DNA of 46,477 nucleotides from Spirogloea muscicola (taxonomy: Eukaryota > Streptophyta > Zygnematophyceae > Spirogloeales > Spirogloeaceae). Under the pieces are notes generated by a model. That model saw nothing but the letters and a program-made list of their open reading frames with translations. It did not search any database and had not been told where the DNA came from. Positions 1 through 12,135 of this stretch are shown one piece after another (position 1 is the stretch's first letter; every line of letters starts with the position of its first letter). The DNA lies in NCBI GenBank assembly GCA_009602725.1, contig WELB01000068.1, forward strand, positions 598,451 to 644,927, given 5' to 3'. The translations under genes and the position numbers were made by a program.

Positions 1-65
1 CTGCCGCCCTTCCCTCCCGCCGCCTCGCCGCGCCCGCGCCGCGCGCGGCCGCGCCGCCGGCGACC

Positions 66-3000
66 ATGAGAATCACCGTCAAGACCCTCAAGGGCAACCA
101 CTTCGACCTGGAGGTGGAGGCCTCCGCCACGGTGAGCCGCCGCGGCCTCTGCCCCCGCCCGCGAGCTTTTCAGGACTCCGCCTCCGGGACATGCTGGGAG
201 AGGGGGAGCCCGGCGCGGGGGCACGGCGCTTTGGAAGAATCTGCCCCTGCTCCAGCTGCAGCTACACACGGCCGCCGCTCTCCCGGGCCTCGGGCCTGCG
301 CCGGCGCCGCCTGAGCCTGGCTCCCGTCCCCCAACCTCCTTGCAGGTGGACAGCGTGAAGAAGCAGATCGAGGAGCTGCAGGGCCGCGAGGCCTTCCCCT
401 GGGACCAGCAGCTCCTGATCCACCAGGGCAAGGTGATGGCGGACAGCACCACGCTGGAGATGAACCGCGTCTCCGAGAAGAGCTTCATCGTCGTCATGCT
501 CTCCAAGGTAGCGCCCTCGTCTCCTTGCAAGCTCCCGACTCGCTTGCGTGCTCCGTGCGCGGATGAGCAAGGCATGGCGGCTCGTGGCGGCAAGCGTGTA
601 CAGCCTGCACCCGGTGCTGCCAGACAGTGCTTTGGGGCATCCGAGCTCTCAATTTGCTCGCCCCATTAAAGGCTATGTTGCCGCCGGTATTCGGACATGA
701 TGAGGGCAACAGCACGGCGAGCTCGCCCCATCAGAGACTCTGTTGCTGCTGGATCCTGGAGATGATGAGGGCAATAGCACAGCGAGCTTGCCCCATCTAA
801 GACTCTGTTGCCGCCGGTATACGGACATGATGAGGGCAACAGCGCAGGGAGCTCGAAGAAGACTGGGAGGGAGAGCTACCGGCGTGGCTGGGGTCACTCA
901 TGAGTGTTGCGGCGTTTCCTTTGCAGGGCAAGACTGCTGCCGCACCTCGTCCTCCTGCAGATACAGCTGGACAAGTGAGTGCGGCCAGCTGGGCACCCCT
1001 TGGGGCTCAGTCAGCAGGGACTTCTGCACGTAGACTGATGGAGGCATGACTGTGCTACAAGTGACCAGCTGTGTTTTGGGGGTTTTAGGTTGTGTTGCCT
1101 GGGGCATGACAGCATATAATAGCAGATGCGCAAATCCCTGCACATCGCAAAGCCTGCACGTCCTCTGCTGCCATAGATTCATGTCAGACCGTCTGGGTCG
1201 GACATGGATGTCGTGCCTCTCTCAAAATTTCTGCTCTGCTTTGTTGAGCCTTTTGCAGTCATCCGTTGCCACAGCTCCTGCATCTGCCCCTGCTGCTTCA
1301 GCTCCTTCTCCAACTCCATCTGTGCCAGTTCCTTCTACCGGGTACGCAGGGTAACTTGGGGGTTTTGTCCTTCATCAGCACAGAGCCTGTCCCTGGAAAC
1401 TTTTGCTCATTGTGACTCTGCAGATGCTTTTCATCGATTAGGTTAGACTCTGCACTTTACTACTCAGATTCAGAGGACTACACCGGATGAAGCACAGAGT
1501 ACAGAGTACAGAGCTTACAATATGCTACAGCCAAGATAGAGACTTTACAGGACAACACAAAGGACCAACTACGTAGTAACGCACGACATGGGATTGACAG
1601 GGCTCCTGAGGCAGCTGAAGTAACAGGTGGCCCGGTTCAGTCACCAGCACCACCAACGCCCATAGCCACTGGAGCAGCTCCGTAAGTCCAGTGCCTAATT
1701 GAAAACCCTACCATCAATCCAGTTGCACATTAACATGTGGTATCGTGTCACCTCTCAGTCAATAACATAGGAGCTTTGGATTAGTGGAGCCTTGGAGCCA
1801 TTCTGACACAAGCCGGACCTTTGTTCTGGTTGACAGAGCAATTGGCACTGCTGACGTTTATGGAAGAGCAGCTGGCAACCTCGTCGCTGGAACGGAGCTC
1901 GAGTCTACAGTGCAGCAGATCATGGACATGGGTGGCGGTATCTGGCAGCGTGACATGGTCATTCGCGCACTTCGTGCTGCCTTCAACAACCCTGAGAGGG
2001 CTGTGGAGTATCTCTACTCGGTATTGAACCATGGCAATGTCAAGTTATGCATGTTCTCATGGCGAGCTCAGGGCACTTGCTCAGTATCTCCTTTCCCTTG
2101 ACCAGTACTGTTGTGAAAGCACTGGCTTGTCCTTCAGGCTTCTCCTCCATTACCATAAAAATCAATCAGGCTTCTCCTCTGAGCTTCCTTTTCTTCTGCT
2201 GTGTTGCAAAACCGACAGGGGATCCCAGAGGCGACCGAGGCACCAGCGCCCGTTGCTCGCCCTCCTGCAGGTGGTGATGCCATGGCCCCTGCTGCTGATC
2301 CTGGTGTTGCGGTTCCTGCTGCTGGAGCCGAGGTCAATGAAGCCCCAGCCCCTCAGAACACTGCTGCTGCCATTCGTGCCCCTCCTTCTGGCGGCCCGAA
2401 TGCTGCACCTCTGGACCTATTTCCCCAGGTCCAATGTGACCCTCTTGCAAGTGCACAAATTCTATATTCTGTGCTATGCATCTTAGGCTTCTTGATAGCA
2501 CGTAAGCTCCCTGAATGGAAGTGGAGCAGAACTCAGCGAAGTTGCTTGTTGACGGCTTGTTCAACTCTTCCACTGCGCATCCATGCAGCTTGACAAGGTC
2601 GAATTCACAAGGCTGATTTCACAAGGCTTGTTGGTGTTGAACAGGGTGCTTTTGAGTTGACCTGTGCACCTTTGACTTGAACCTGCAGGGTATGCCTGGA
2701 CTGGGTGGTGCTGGCGGGGGTGCTGGAGCAGGCGCGCTTGACTTTCTACGGAACAACCCTCAGGCATGTCAATTGGTAGTCAAGAGCAAGGGCAGCATCA
2801 GGAGGATACACAAGATACTCCTGCCGCAAATACGTGCTGAGTATCAGTGACATGAATGAACAGTGAAGCAGGCAGCTGCAGCCTTGTGGTTGTACTGTTG
2901 CGAACCCTGTTGTGATAGGAACATAATACCAAGTGCGTTATGAGCGTCTCACTTCCCAGAGCCGCGTATCAACTTCCTCAACTTCACATTTTGCAGTTCC

Positions 3001-3921
3001 AAGCTCTGAGGCAGATGGTACAGGCCAACCCTCAAATTTTGCAGGTAAAGAGTGCCAGCAACAGTGCAGGCTGTCTTGTTGCAGTGCCTGCCCTTTTCCG
3101 CTGCTCGGTACTGGCGAGCCTCTTGTAGGCGTCATTAGAGCGCAAGCTGTGGTACTCACTTCCTACCCGATGCTGCACAAGCAGCCCATGCTGCAGGAGT
3201 TGGGGAAACAAAATCCCCAGCTGCTGCAGCTGATCAATAGCAACCAGGGAGAGTTTCTCCGTCTTATCAACGAACCTGGTGATGGTGGTGCTGGGTAAGC
3301 CTGTGGTCCACCTGTGCTATCATCAACCACAACAAAAGAAGGATGATATTAATGAGGACTCTGGCTAGCTTGGCATCTTGCCTCTTTGACGATGATAAGC
3401 CTTCCCTGTCACTTTGATGGCAGGGCTTCTTCACTTTTATGTCTCTTAAGTCAAGGTTGCTATTTGAGCCTACTCCGTGGTTGGGTGTTGCAAGATTCTA
3501 GAGATGAGAAATTAACGTTGCCTTCACCCTCTGCAGGGATATGCTGGGACAATTGGGTGGTGGTGCACCCATGCCGCAGGCTATTAATGTCACCCCTGAT
3601 GAGAAAGAAGCCATTGACAGGGTATGATGCAGCTGTGAATTTGCTGATAAATCTTGCATGCTCATGAGACATAGGTGCAGCTAATGTGATTGTCATAAGT
3701 TGGACTTATGATGTCATTCTTTGGCATGTCTGGCATCAGTCATGATTTCCACGGTGCCACTGCACTTTTGTCACTGATATGAGCATCGGATTTGTTGGTG
3801 CCAGCTGGAGGCGATGGGGTTTGACAGAGCGCTCGTCATTGAGGCATTTTTTGCGTGTGACAAGAATGAGCAGCTGGCAGCTAATTACCTACTTGAGCAT
3901 GGCCAGGAGTACGATGATTGA
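66..3921 (+). CDS. RAD23: RAD23-family ubiquitin receptor / DNA-repair protein, 12 exons
   Basis: RAD23 proteins carry ubiquitinated substrates to the proteasome and stabilise XPC/Rad4 in nucleotide excision repair. My exons are 66-131, 346-507, 927-974, 1259-1341 (or 1350), 1601-1681, 1837-2020, 2219-2428, 2689-2763, 2997-3044, 3185-3294, 3537-3621 and 3805-3921. They join in frame to about 422-425 residues, the usual family size. Domain order is canonical: N-terminal ubiquitin-like domain (starts [10 protein letters not shown]), Ala/Pro linker, UBA1 (core IMDMGGG, then [12 protein letters not shown]), XPC-binding domain (FLRNNPQ to FLRLINEP), and C-terminal UBA2 (LEAMGF to NYLLEHGQ) ending TGA. 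The exon at 2689-2763 ends CAG before GCATGT, so intron 8 is GC-AG. Intron 2 holds a 65-bp tandem repeat. The only doubt is the choice between two donors at 1341 and 1350. Confidence 0.95.
665..865. repeat. Three-copy 65-bp tandem repeat in RAD23 intron 2
   Basis: The string GATGAGGGCAA occurs at 699, 764 and 829, exactly 65 bases apart. Each copy is surrounded by related sequence (TGTTGCCGCCGGTAT upstream, CAGCGAGCT downstream). The outer copies resemble each other more than the middle one, which has TGCTGCTGGATCCTGG in place of the middle stretch. It lies wholly inside the intron between the exons ending at 507 and starting at 927. Confidence 0.85.
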
Positions 3922-4352
3922 GCTAGTCTGACACTGCTGCACATTCCGCAGATGCTTAGCCCTCATTGTCGGCTTATGGCATCAGGCTGGTCAGCCTGGT
4001 GCTGCGCTCCTAGCTCACATGCTTTCAAAGTAGCCCAGCTTGGGACTTGACACTCACAAGGTTCACTTCCAAATGGTAGTAGAAAGTCCAACCTTGGCCG
4101 ATCTGGGGCGCTGTTGTTGTCTTTCTGTGTGCGACAAACATTGACAACAGTGACCTCAAAAACATGGCATGGTCGATTGTGGGCAGCACCTCTGAGGCAA
4201 CATCCCTCTTCAAGACTGAAGGATGCAACATCGGGGAGAACGTAAGATGGATGTCTCGTTTGAAATGGGCAAGAAACAGATGTGCTCAACGGGATCAGAC
4301 TTCGAGCTTGATTACATCTGATATTACAATGATGTCAAAGCAATGTTGGCAG
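3922..4352. other. Convergent intergenic spacer RAD23 / CCME
   Basis: This stretch lies between two stop codons facing each other. It should contain both 3' UTRs. I see no coding frame with family resemblance and no repeat. Confidence 0.6.
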
Positions 4353-6457
4353 TCATGTCCGTATCTCGTACACTTGAGACCTGGAAGGTGCCTGTGCTAC
4401 ACGCCACACTTTTTTCTGCTCTGATGGACCTAATGAAGGTGATAGTAAAGGGGATGCAGCGATGGAGAAGGGGCCAGTGCTGCTTGCAGGAATGCAGGCC
4501 TCTTCAGCTGCCAGCTTAGAGGCCTCAATGGCAGCCTTGTTCTTGGCTACTGCGGCAGCCACTTCTTTGGGCATGTACTTCTGCACAAGCACAGAAAATG
4601 ACAGTGTTCAGAGTGTCCTTAAAAGAAGCTGCACTGCAGACTGTCGTGGCAGACTGTCCACTAACAAGAACATCCAGCCACTACCCAAAAGCAGAGAGTC
4701 ATACAATGAACAACATTTGCGGCTGGTTACATCAGGTTACTCACTTCGTCATGCTTTGCCAGGACCTCTGTTGCTGCAAAGTAGCAGCCTGCTGCAAGAG
4801 CCTTCTCGCTTGCCTTGGCAGCATCAGCATGTGCAACTCGTAGGAGGCCAGGACTTTCGACAGCTGGGTCCACCACTTTTAAAAACCCCTCAGCCACAAC
4901 GCTGTGACCTTCCCTGAAGAGGTCAGGTAGGGCTCCTCGATATCTCACCAGAATCTGCAAGCAGGCAAATGCAGCTATGGATGGATTTGTGCAACACGCT
5001 TTGCTTCAATTGCCCGACTGCATGCTGACAGCATTTCTTGACTTTTAAGGTAAGCACACAACAAGCCCCAAACACCTCAAAAAGTCAACGTCCAATGACA
5101 CAATTGATGCAATGCTTGACACACTCTTATGAACTTCGGGACAAGGAGGACTCACTTCGTTGGCCAGATCCGTGACTACAAATTCCATTTCTGTGGACCT
5201 GGGGAAATGATGAATGCTGCAAGGTAGACAAGCAATGCAGGAAACGGTTGTACTTACAGCAAACCACAGCATGGGCAAGGCTTTGGAGAATCCCAGTAAC
5301 CTACTCAGTAGAGTGGACGCAGTTGCGCTGCTGACAAGTTCCCAAGATTTTGAGACTAGCTACCTGCCCTCTAGAACAAGCCCACCCAGTCGGAAACGAT
5401 TTTTCCCAGGGTCAGCTGCATATTTCTCTAGTGCCTGCAGCCGAGTAATGCACCCAACCGACGATGATGTCAGTATTAGCACTTTGTTGTTGTTGCAGGG
5501 CGCTCTACATAGACAGGTCTCACATGTCTGATGCCCTCATGACTTTGCAGTGCAAGAGTGTCGAGGGGCAAAGGGTGATGCCTGTGTTGGCGTGATGTAA
5601 AACATGAGGCTATCCTGAAAAGTGTTGATCATCAGGATGAAGAAGAGAGATACAGCTGAGCCACCGAAAGCAAGCGCCCAGAGTCTCTTGGCCTGCACTG
5701 CTCGTGCCCTTGCCCCAATATCCACGCGGCCACTGATGCTCCTCCCGCTTCCAAGTCCTCCAACCCTTCCAGATTTATCACAGGCAGGTGCAAGAGAGGA
5801 AGTAAGTCAGACAAGACCACCGCTAAATCTTCACTGCTTCCCCTTATTAACACTCCCAGAGACGAGCGCCGAGGCCCAGACCTTCAACACTATATATTGC
5901 TACTTCTGGTGTGCAAGCATGACATGAATTTCTGTCCAGCTTGTCCTGCAGAGCAACACCGTCTTTGACTTGTGCCAGGAACGGGAACCCTACAGGGCTG
6001 CGTAGCCGGAAGCTGCTGCCTAAGGTGAACGGCGGCTGTGTATGCCAGCCCGTTGTATGAAGAGAACGTCTTGGCAGTGCAACTGGTTGAAGTGCAACCG
6101 AAAGTGAGACTTTGACGTAGTCCAAAGCTTCTGCCGGGTGTTTGCGTCCGGAGCAACGGCGGCGGCTGACCTGAGGCCCTCAAGTGACTCGCTGTTCATG
6201 CCCAAGGATGTGGGCGAGGCTGCGGATGGGCTCGCGGCCTGCCTGCCTGTTTCCGAAAGCGCGCGGTGTGTGAGCGACGCGCCTGCTGACGAGCGCAGGA
6301 CTGATGCCCAGACAGCAGCAGCAACTACCGGGTGGGCCTGTGGACAGCCTGCCCCAGTGCCACCGTCGATGCCATGGGAATTGGCCGCATGGCGACGTTG
6401 CAGGACCGCCTGGCCGCAAGGGCTGGCGCGAGGCGGGACCTGAAGCGGCGTACGCAT
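4353..6457 (-). CDS. CCME: Mitochondrial cytochrome c maturation heme chaperone CcmE
   Basis: CcmE holds heme covalently on one histidine and passes it to apocytochrome c in System I maturation, on the intermembrane side of the inner mitochondrial membrane. Exons on the minus strand are 6171-6457, 5582-5765, 5364-5434, 5156-5216, 4745-4954 and 4353-4580, joining in frame to about 346 residues. A transmembrane segment (LWALAFGGSAVSLFFILMI, about residues 124-142) is followed by FYITPTQALEKYA, FRLGGLVLEGS, MEFVVTDLANE, then LFREGHSVVAEG with the heme histidine near residue 218. ATEVLAKHDEKYMPKEV matches plant CCME. The N-terminal ~95 residues are Arg/Ala/Ser-rich like a transit peptide; the start at 6457 is the least certain point. 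The protein has a C-terminal extension beyond the plant end. Intron 2 begins GC (CAG then GCATCA). Confidence 0.9.
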
Positions 6458-6867
6458 GAGATCCGCCGGCGCGCAGGTGGAAGGCGTCCATCAGCTCGCA
6501 CCCAGGGCTTGAGACGGGAGCTCGAGAGCCCGCCTGAACGCAAGGCGGCGGCGGTGGCAGGAGCTGGCGTGAGAGCCGCGGCGCGCGCAGAGGTCGGCGC
6601 TGGGCCGGCGGGAGCGACGGCACGCTCGGGTGGGCGGGGCGACGAGCGGCGTGGGCGCGCACCGGCGNGGCGGCGGCGGCGGGGCGCGCGGAGCTGGCGG
6701 CGGGGGCAGCCACGTCCCACTGTTGTGAGATCAGTGGGCTGCTCTGCCGCTGGCCCGGGGGCAGTGGCGTGGGCCGTGCGGGGTGGCCAAGCACGACGGC
6801 TACTGGGCGAGAGGGACCCGCGGCATCACTCTGAGACCGTCTTGCCGGCGGCTCAGCAAACGAACCA

Positions 6868-7960
6868 GCTTCCCCTCCCGCGGTCCTTGGCCCACGCCTT
6901 GCAGCTCCGCGCTGGCCGTGCCCTGGCTGTGGATTCCTTCTCCTCTCTTTACCTGGGCTGGCCTCTACCAGAGCCCACTTGGTAGACCCCTTTCTCCCCG
7001 CCACCGCCCTCTCCTGGAAGCGTCTTTTCTTCTTCTGGCTGCCTGCCGCCTCTGGCTATATCTTCGACGGGATTGCCAGGTTTGAGACAGTCAGGTGAGC
7101 TACATGTTGGAAGAGCTGCCGTGAGCTGCTCCGGCTCCGACGCCGCCGCCGGGTCGCTGGCCCTGGTGTTCCGCACGCAACTCTCCGTCGGCTTTCAGCG
7201 TTTCCAGGCTCATGCAAGGGTTGACGGCACTTTCGGACAGGCCGAGCTTTGGCTGCTGCTTCTGGGTTCCATCGCGGGTGCCTTGGAGACTAGTATCCTG
7301 CTTTTGCGCCATCCGGCCCTTTCAGACCTTGTACATTCCTTTGGGCTTCATTCTTTTCTCTGGGCTGGCCTCTCCGAGCCACCTCCCTGTCCTGGAAGCC
7401 TCTTTCCTCCTCTGCGCTGGCCTCTCACAGCCATTGCCGTAAACTGGAAAGAGAGAGGTGGCTCTCCCACTGGGGGCAAGGGCTGTGAGAAGCCAGCCCG
7501 GAGAGGAAATGACAAAGGTCCGAAGGGGCCAATTGACGGAGGGGCCTAAAGCCACAATGGAAAGAGCCATTTCTTCTTTTCCAGCTGCAAGGTGGACCTT
7601 GTCCATTCTTTCTGGGCTGGCTCTTCACAGTCCCCACCCTCTTTGAAAGAAGTAGGCTCATCGAAAGGGGCGAGGGCTGCGGAATCCCAGCCTGTAGAAA
7701 TAAACAAAGTCCGAAGAAGCTTACTCTTTCCAGCCGCAATTGGCTCCAACTTGAGGCCGCGGAGTCGGGGCTACTAAGCTCCCATACGCTGTAGCCAATC
7801 TCATAATTGTGTCATTTTAGCACCTTTCGGCCTTTTGCACTTTTGATTTCGTGGGCTGGCTTTCTAATAGCCTCGCCCCTTAAGAAAGAGCCCCATTCTT
7901 TGGGCTGGCCTCTCACAGCCATTTCCGGCGGCTAGTCTTGCTGGCTGTTGGCTGCTTACT
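6868..7960 (+). mobile_element. Decayed LINE family-1 C-terminal and 3'-tail fragments
   Basis: Translated pieces resemble the C-terminus of the large retrotransposon at 28.9-33.3 kb. Near 6895-6935 the frame reads LQLRAGRALAV, and near 7150-7230 it reads AAGSLALVFRTQLSVGFQRF; the intact-like copy has AAGSLAQVYWMRLAVSLQRS and LRAGRALAAAS. After each come copies of the LINE 3' tail, recognisable by GGGCTGGCCTCTC followed by an AGCC (for example near 7361 and 7905). The frames are broken, so these are dead, 5'-truncated copies. The boundaries are approximate. Confidence 0.6.
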
Positions 7961-8089
7961 ATGACTTTCAAGTGACCATCCTCGTGGTACTTGCTTGATT
8001 GTGGTTTTCTTCTTTGCGCTTTCCAGCCCTTAAAAAGCCCTTATCAACAGTTGCACGTCAGAGCAGATAATAACCGCAAAGAACAAAGA

Positions 8090-8270
8090 ATAAGGGCTCG
8101 CCCATTGAGGATAGGGGCTGGAAAAAGCCAGCCCAGTAAAGAATGAACGAAGGACGAGAAGGGAGGCCAGGGGATGCACTAACAAAAACAAGCACAAGAA
8201 GAAATCAAGCAGCTTTGAAGCATTCAGTAACCCCTGCTAAAGCAGCCTCAGGTCAGAGAGACTGGGTTCC
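8090..8270 (-). mobile_element. 5'-truncated LINE family-1 copy: end of coding region plus 3' UTR
   Basis: Read on the minus strand this begins with a sequence like the last codons of the large LINE (GACCTGAGGCTGCTTTAGCA, then GGGGTTACTGA) and continues into its 3' UTR: CTTGTTTTTGTT, CCTGGCCTCCC, CCAGCCCCTATCCTCAATGG and GCGAGCCCTT. The order of these blocks is the same as at 33.12-33.30 kb on the plus strand. It is a short, severely 5'-truncated insertion. Confidence 0.65.
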
Positions 8271-9798
8271 ACAAAGACAAAGAAGCTCTCTCAGAGGGGG
8301 CGATGGCTTTGAAGTGGACAAGGCAATGGCTGAATGGAGTCACCACGCCTACAGCCTAAGGCGGCAACTAGACTCTGGCCATTGCTGCAGATGCAAGGCA
8401 GAAGTCAGAGAACGCTGCAACGTAATCATGACGTATTGCGTTACAACAGGACCACAGAGAAAGCCTGGGGCATTGAAACCGGGTTGCAATTCTTGCAGCC
8501 ATTTGAACACCGCTCATAAAGCAAGCTGGTGCAACCCAGGTCAAACCACCAATCCGTAAACGCCCCATGGACGCACGGGGAAGAAGCCGGCAATGATTAT
8601 GAAGGCCAAGCCAAGAGGAAAACCCACCGCACAACTACCTCTGCATACATTCGGCTGACCCTCACAGCCACCCCTGCATAGCAGCAGCCGCGCTCTATCC
8701 CAATACTTTTTCTCGCCACAGCCACGCTGCCACCTTCCAGGCGGCGTCCCCGAGGACCTCCTCCCAGGTGCTGGCGTGGGGCCTCAAAAGAGCGCCTGCA
8801 CCCCTGGAGTTGCATGCGGATTCATGGCGGCGAAAGCTGCAGATTTACAAAGCTTCCATGGATGGGGCCGGAGGCTGTGAAAGGCCAGCATAAATTGCAT
8901 GGACAAGGTCTAGGGCGGAAGCTTCAACACGAAGCCAGAGATACTCCACAAAGCAAGTGGCTACTGCAGATAGCCACTTAGACCCCTAGTCTACAGTGAG
9001 AAGCTCAATGAGTAGCAGGGAAACTTCAACCTGCCAATATTCTGAGGCGGCAGCCAACACGCAGCCAGCATGCAAATAGAAGGCGGATCCTGCCATCCTC
9101 GTGAAGGATGGCAGGATGTGCGCCGGGTGGTGAGGCTGACCGCCAAGCCTAGGGCCACAAGCAGGGCTAAAGCGCCAATTCCTCAGGGCTGTGCTCAGCT
9201 CCCTCCACCTGCAACAGGAAATCATGCTACCCGCAATCAAGGCACAGCCAGAGGAACTTGTGTAAACGCTGGCATTTCTACAGTGGCAGCGCCTGTGGAC
9301 TGCCAACAGGGAAAGCAGGAAGCGAGAGACTTCAAGAGATTTGATGTATGTCATGATCGTGCCAGCATACACCCTCCTCTTGTGCACTGCCGAAACTGCC
9401 AACTGACCTGCGACGAAATCAGGTCCTAGCCCCGCATTAAAGGCCCGGGCAAGCCCTCAGCTAGTCGCGTGGGGTTCTCACTGGTCATCTCCAATCCCAA
9501 CTTGCAGCAATCGGCGGGTCGGCTCAAGGCAGTAAGCTAGAATATGGTGCTTTGCTGCGGTCCGCCTGCTGCCTGCACAGGTATCCCCACAATACTTGCT
9601 GCAACTCTGCGCTCTTGAAGCCTGTCTCACGCGCTCCGATCTCAGTTGCTTCTGGCCTGTGCGCCTCTAGACAATCAGCTACAGCCTCCTGACTCGGCCA
9701 GAAGAGCAGCTGCCTGCTCAAGGCCAGCCAGCCATCAGTCTAAGTAGAAGGTGCTGCTGCAGATTGGAGTCGCTTCTCTCTACTGAACAGCTCTGTCA
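8271..9798. other. Gene-free stretch with a small LINE remnant
   Basis: I find no exon series with family resemblance here. On the minus strand near 8990-9090 the translation HAGCVLAAASEYWQVEVS resembles the LINE family-1 C-terminus (RAGRALAAASGYGQ), so part is decayed transposon. Short open frames such as 8143-8559 (+) and 9070-9429 (+) have no recognisable domain. Confidence 0.45.
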
Positions 9799-11537
9799 TC
9801 ATTGTCTGAGTCCAAATTCATAGCAGGTGGCCTTCCCTTCTACTTCCTCGTTCCCTTCCGCACTGAGGCCCTCCTGATAGCCGAGGGTACGCTGATGTTT
9901 GTACCTGCCACCAAGGATCACAAAGTCAGCGGCCAATGCCACCAGCTCCGCCTTTAGAGCCTGACCCAGCTGCAGCCGACACGCATCTAGCATATTCAAG
10001 GTTAAGAAAGGCCATGTGATGCACTTAAGCGCAAGCCATTGTGGAGGACACGAGTTGGTGCTCTGTACCCTGGGAAGCTACTTGCTTTGAAGGGGTAAGA
10101 CGAGAGGAGTTGCAATCGTCCAGTTTGTACTGCAAGATCCGTCACATGCCACAGGCGGTATGGTTTTCCATTCTTGATGGCCAGGTGGAGTCTGCCATCA
10201 CGATGAAGCAGAGGCACTGCTGACAGGAAGAAATTGAACACAAGCACTTTGTTCTTCCACACATTGACATCCTGGTCCTTGATGCCGCACCCAATATGTG
10301 GGAAATTGAACACTATCCTGTCACGACGATGCCAGTATCAACCATTAGTGACGATTGGGTTACCTTTGCTCGGGCACTCGATGATGACCAGCTAGCATTG
10401 CTGGCAACAGGATTTTCGGTACGCAGTGAAATTTGAAGTACTTGAGATCCCTATAAATGAGGGTTTCTTTGACCTGTCAAATGGCTCGTCGGTGACACAT
10501 CGGGTGCCCTGCTTCCTCTTCCTCTTGCCTGTTGTGCCAAGAAGCTGCAACTCTCAGCAACTTTTCAAGAAGGAAGGCATATGGCTAGCCCAAAGGGAGG
10601 CACTGCCATGGAGCAGTCAGTGGGTAGCGCAGCATTTGGTGAGCGGAGTGAAGAGACAAATACGTTGAATACTGATCAGCAGTAACGTGCCTGACGATCA
10701 CAAGTATCATGCAGCCCCAGTCTGCTGAGGCAGACAATGAATAACATCTGGCAAGCAAGCTGCTCACCTACATGTAGGCATTGGCCAAGTCGGTTTGCAT
10801 CCACGCCAAAGAGGACTGTGGCCCCAGTAGCCCTCAAGTCATCAACAATGTTCCGCCCACTGCTATATTTCTGCCGCATGAAGCAGCATGACTTTTAGCA
10901 GATGAGAAGAGTGAAGCAGACCGGCAGAGCAAGATGATGTTTAGCACTATCATGACGATCTTGACATGGAGACAGGCCACTATGACAAGACAACGGTGTA
11001 GTGGAGACATGCCTCATAGACTACATCCTCCAAATCTAAGGTTGTCGCCACAAGGCCAGAGCCGCCGCCAAACAGCCGCGCGAGGGCCAGGCTGAAGCTG
11101 AAGTCCCCCTCTCCAACAAGAAGAATCTTCTGCAAGAAGATCGCTCCTCAACTTAACCTTAAGTAAGTGACAGGAGAATCTGCTGCTGCCACAGGACTGA
11201 AGGGGTCTGCTGTTGCCTAGGCTGCTGCCATGTTTCATCATGATGAAACAGGACGTCTGTGCAGTGTCAAGAAAACTGCATATGCACGAGCATACGAGCA
11301 TAAGCAGACCTGTCTAGGGTTGAATCCACGCGGCAACGGCTGTGCCTGCACGTCCTCGCGTTCTGCTGAGCTGTGGTCCACCTCGTCCAAATCGGTTGGG
11401 GAACGGTCTGCCTCTAAATCAGAGGCAAGGACTGAAAGCTTCGCGTGAAGATGTGCATTGCTTTGCACCGCCGCAGGACGCCGCCTTTTCTTCGCTGATG
11501 CCTCGTTGGCCTTCGACTGCGTAGAGACATCCCACAT
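9799..11537 (-). CDS. BMT5-like 25S rRNA (uridine-N3)-methyltransferase
   Basis: The family methylates N3 of a uridine in large-subunit rRNA, using S-adenosylmethionine, in the nucleolus. Six minus-strand exons fit exactly in phase: 11310-11537, 11013-11129, 10768-10870, 10364-10400, 10069-10317 and 9799-9904, giving 279 residues. Residues 77 onward read KILLVGEGDFSFSLALAR, the SAM-binding motif. Then come VLFGVDANRL, IVFNFPHIGCGIKDQD, NGKPYRLWHVTDLA and FPGYKHQRTLGY near the end; these are the signature blocks of the family. The first ~76 residues are charged (KKRRRP), perhaps a nuclear or nucleolar signal. The intron after VVYE starts with GC (GAG then GCATGT). The 37-nt exon 4 is the weakest, supported mainly by phase. 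Stop is TGA. Confidence 0.88.
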
Positions 11538-11974
11538 GTCGGAAAGTGCCAAAAGGGATCAGAGGAGTACATGGCTAGTCCACAACCGCAGGGTACAGCA
11601 TGCCGGCAGATCAGGTCAAGGTCAAGGTCAAGGAAAGAACTTGGCATGGCACGGCAAGGCTGTTCGACCCTTGCGCGGAGTTACGGCCGGCGGCCGTGGC
11701 TGGAGAGAGTGGCAGGCGAACCTTGCACCGGTGAGGGTTGGGCGCGCCACCGCGGGCGGCAGCGGCAGAAGCCCGCCGCCATGCGGGCCCGTGGACCTTC
11801 CACTGCTTGCCCATGCGCGGCGGCGGCGGCGGCGGCGGCGGCGGCGTGCAGGCAGGGGCCCGAGAAAAGGCCACAGGCACCGGCAGGGGCGATAGCGGCC
11901 CGAGGGCCAGGACGAGGCAAGCCCGAGTAAGGCACGCACCCCTCGAGATTAGGCAATGGCTGCGAGAAATAGGA
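11538..11974. other. Spacer upstream of the methyltransferase gene
   Basis: This GC-rich stretch should contain the promoter and 5' UTR of the minus-strand methyltransferase gene. It includes the (CGG)n tract at 11818-11846 and a short GGTCAA-rich tandem near 11613-11632. I see no supported coding exon; open frames here are by-products of GC-rich composition. Confidence 0.5.
11818..11846 (+). repeat. (CGG)9 microsatellite
   Basis: Nine CGG units plus a partial unit run without interruption. It lies upstream of the minus-strand methyltransferase gene and downstream (on minus) of a LINE 3' tail. Confidence 0.95.
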
Positions 11975-12135
11975 AGGGAAGGGCTCGCCCGCTGAGGACA
12001 GGGGCTGGACCAGCCAGCCCAGAAAAGAAGGAACAAAGTCCGAGAAGGGGGGCCAGGGGAAGCGAGAAGAGAAGCAAGCACAACAAGAAACAAAGCAGCT
12101 ACGTATCACTCAATAACCCCTGCTAAGCAGAGCAA
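11975..12135 (-). mobile_element. LINE family-1 3' UTR copy
   Basis: On the minus strand the blocks AGCAGGGGTTATTGAGTGAT, GCTGCTTTGTTTCTTGTTGT, GCTTGCTTCTC, GGCCCCCCTTCTC and CCAGCCCCTGTCCTCAGCGG appear in this order. The same order is found after the stop of the large LINE at 33.15-33.29 kb. The copy begins at the end of the coding region, so it is severely 5'-truncated. Confidence 0.75.

Noticed and set aside
6332-7004. Long open frames on both strands over 6.3-7.0 kb
   Set aside because: They are Arg/Ala/Pro-rich with no domain, lie in a very GC-rich stretch where stops are rare, and overlap the CCME first exon on the other strand.
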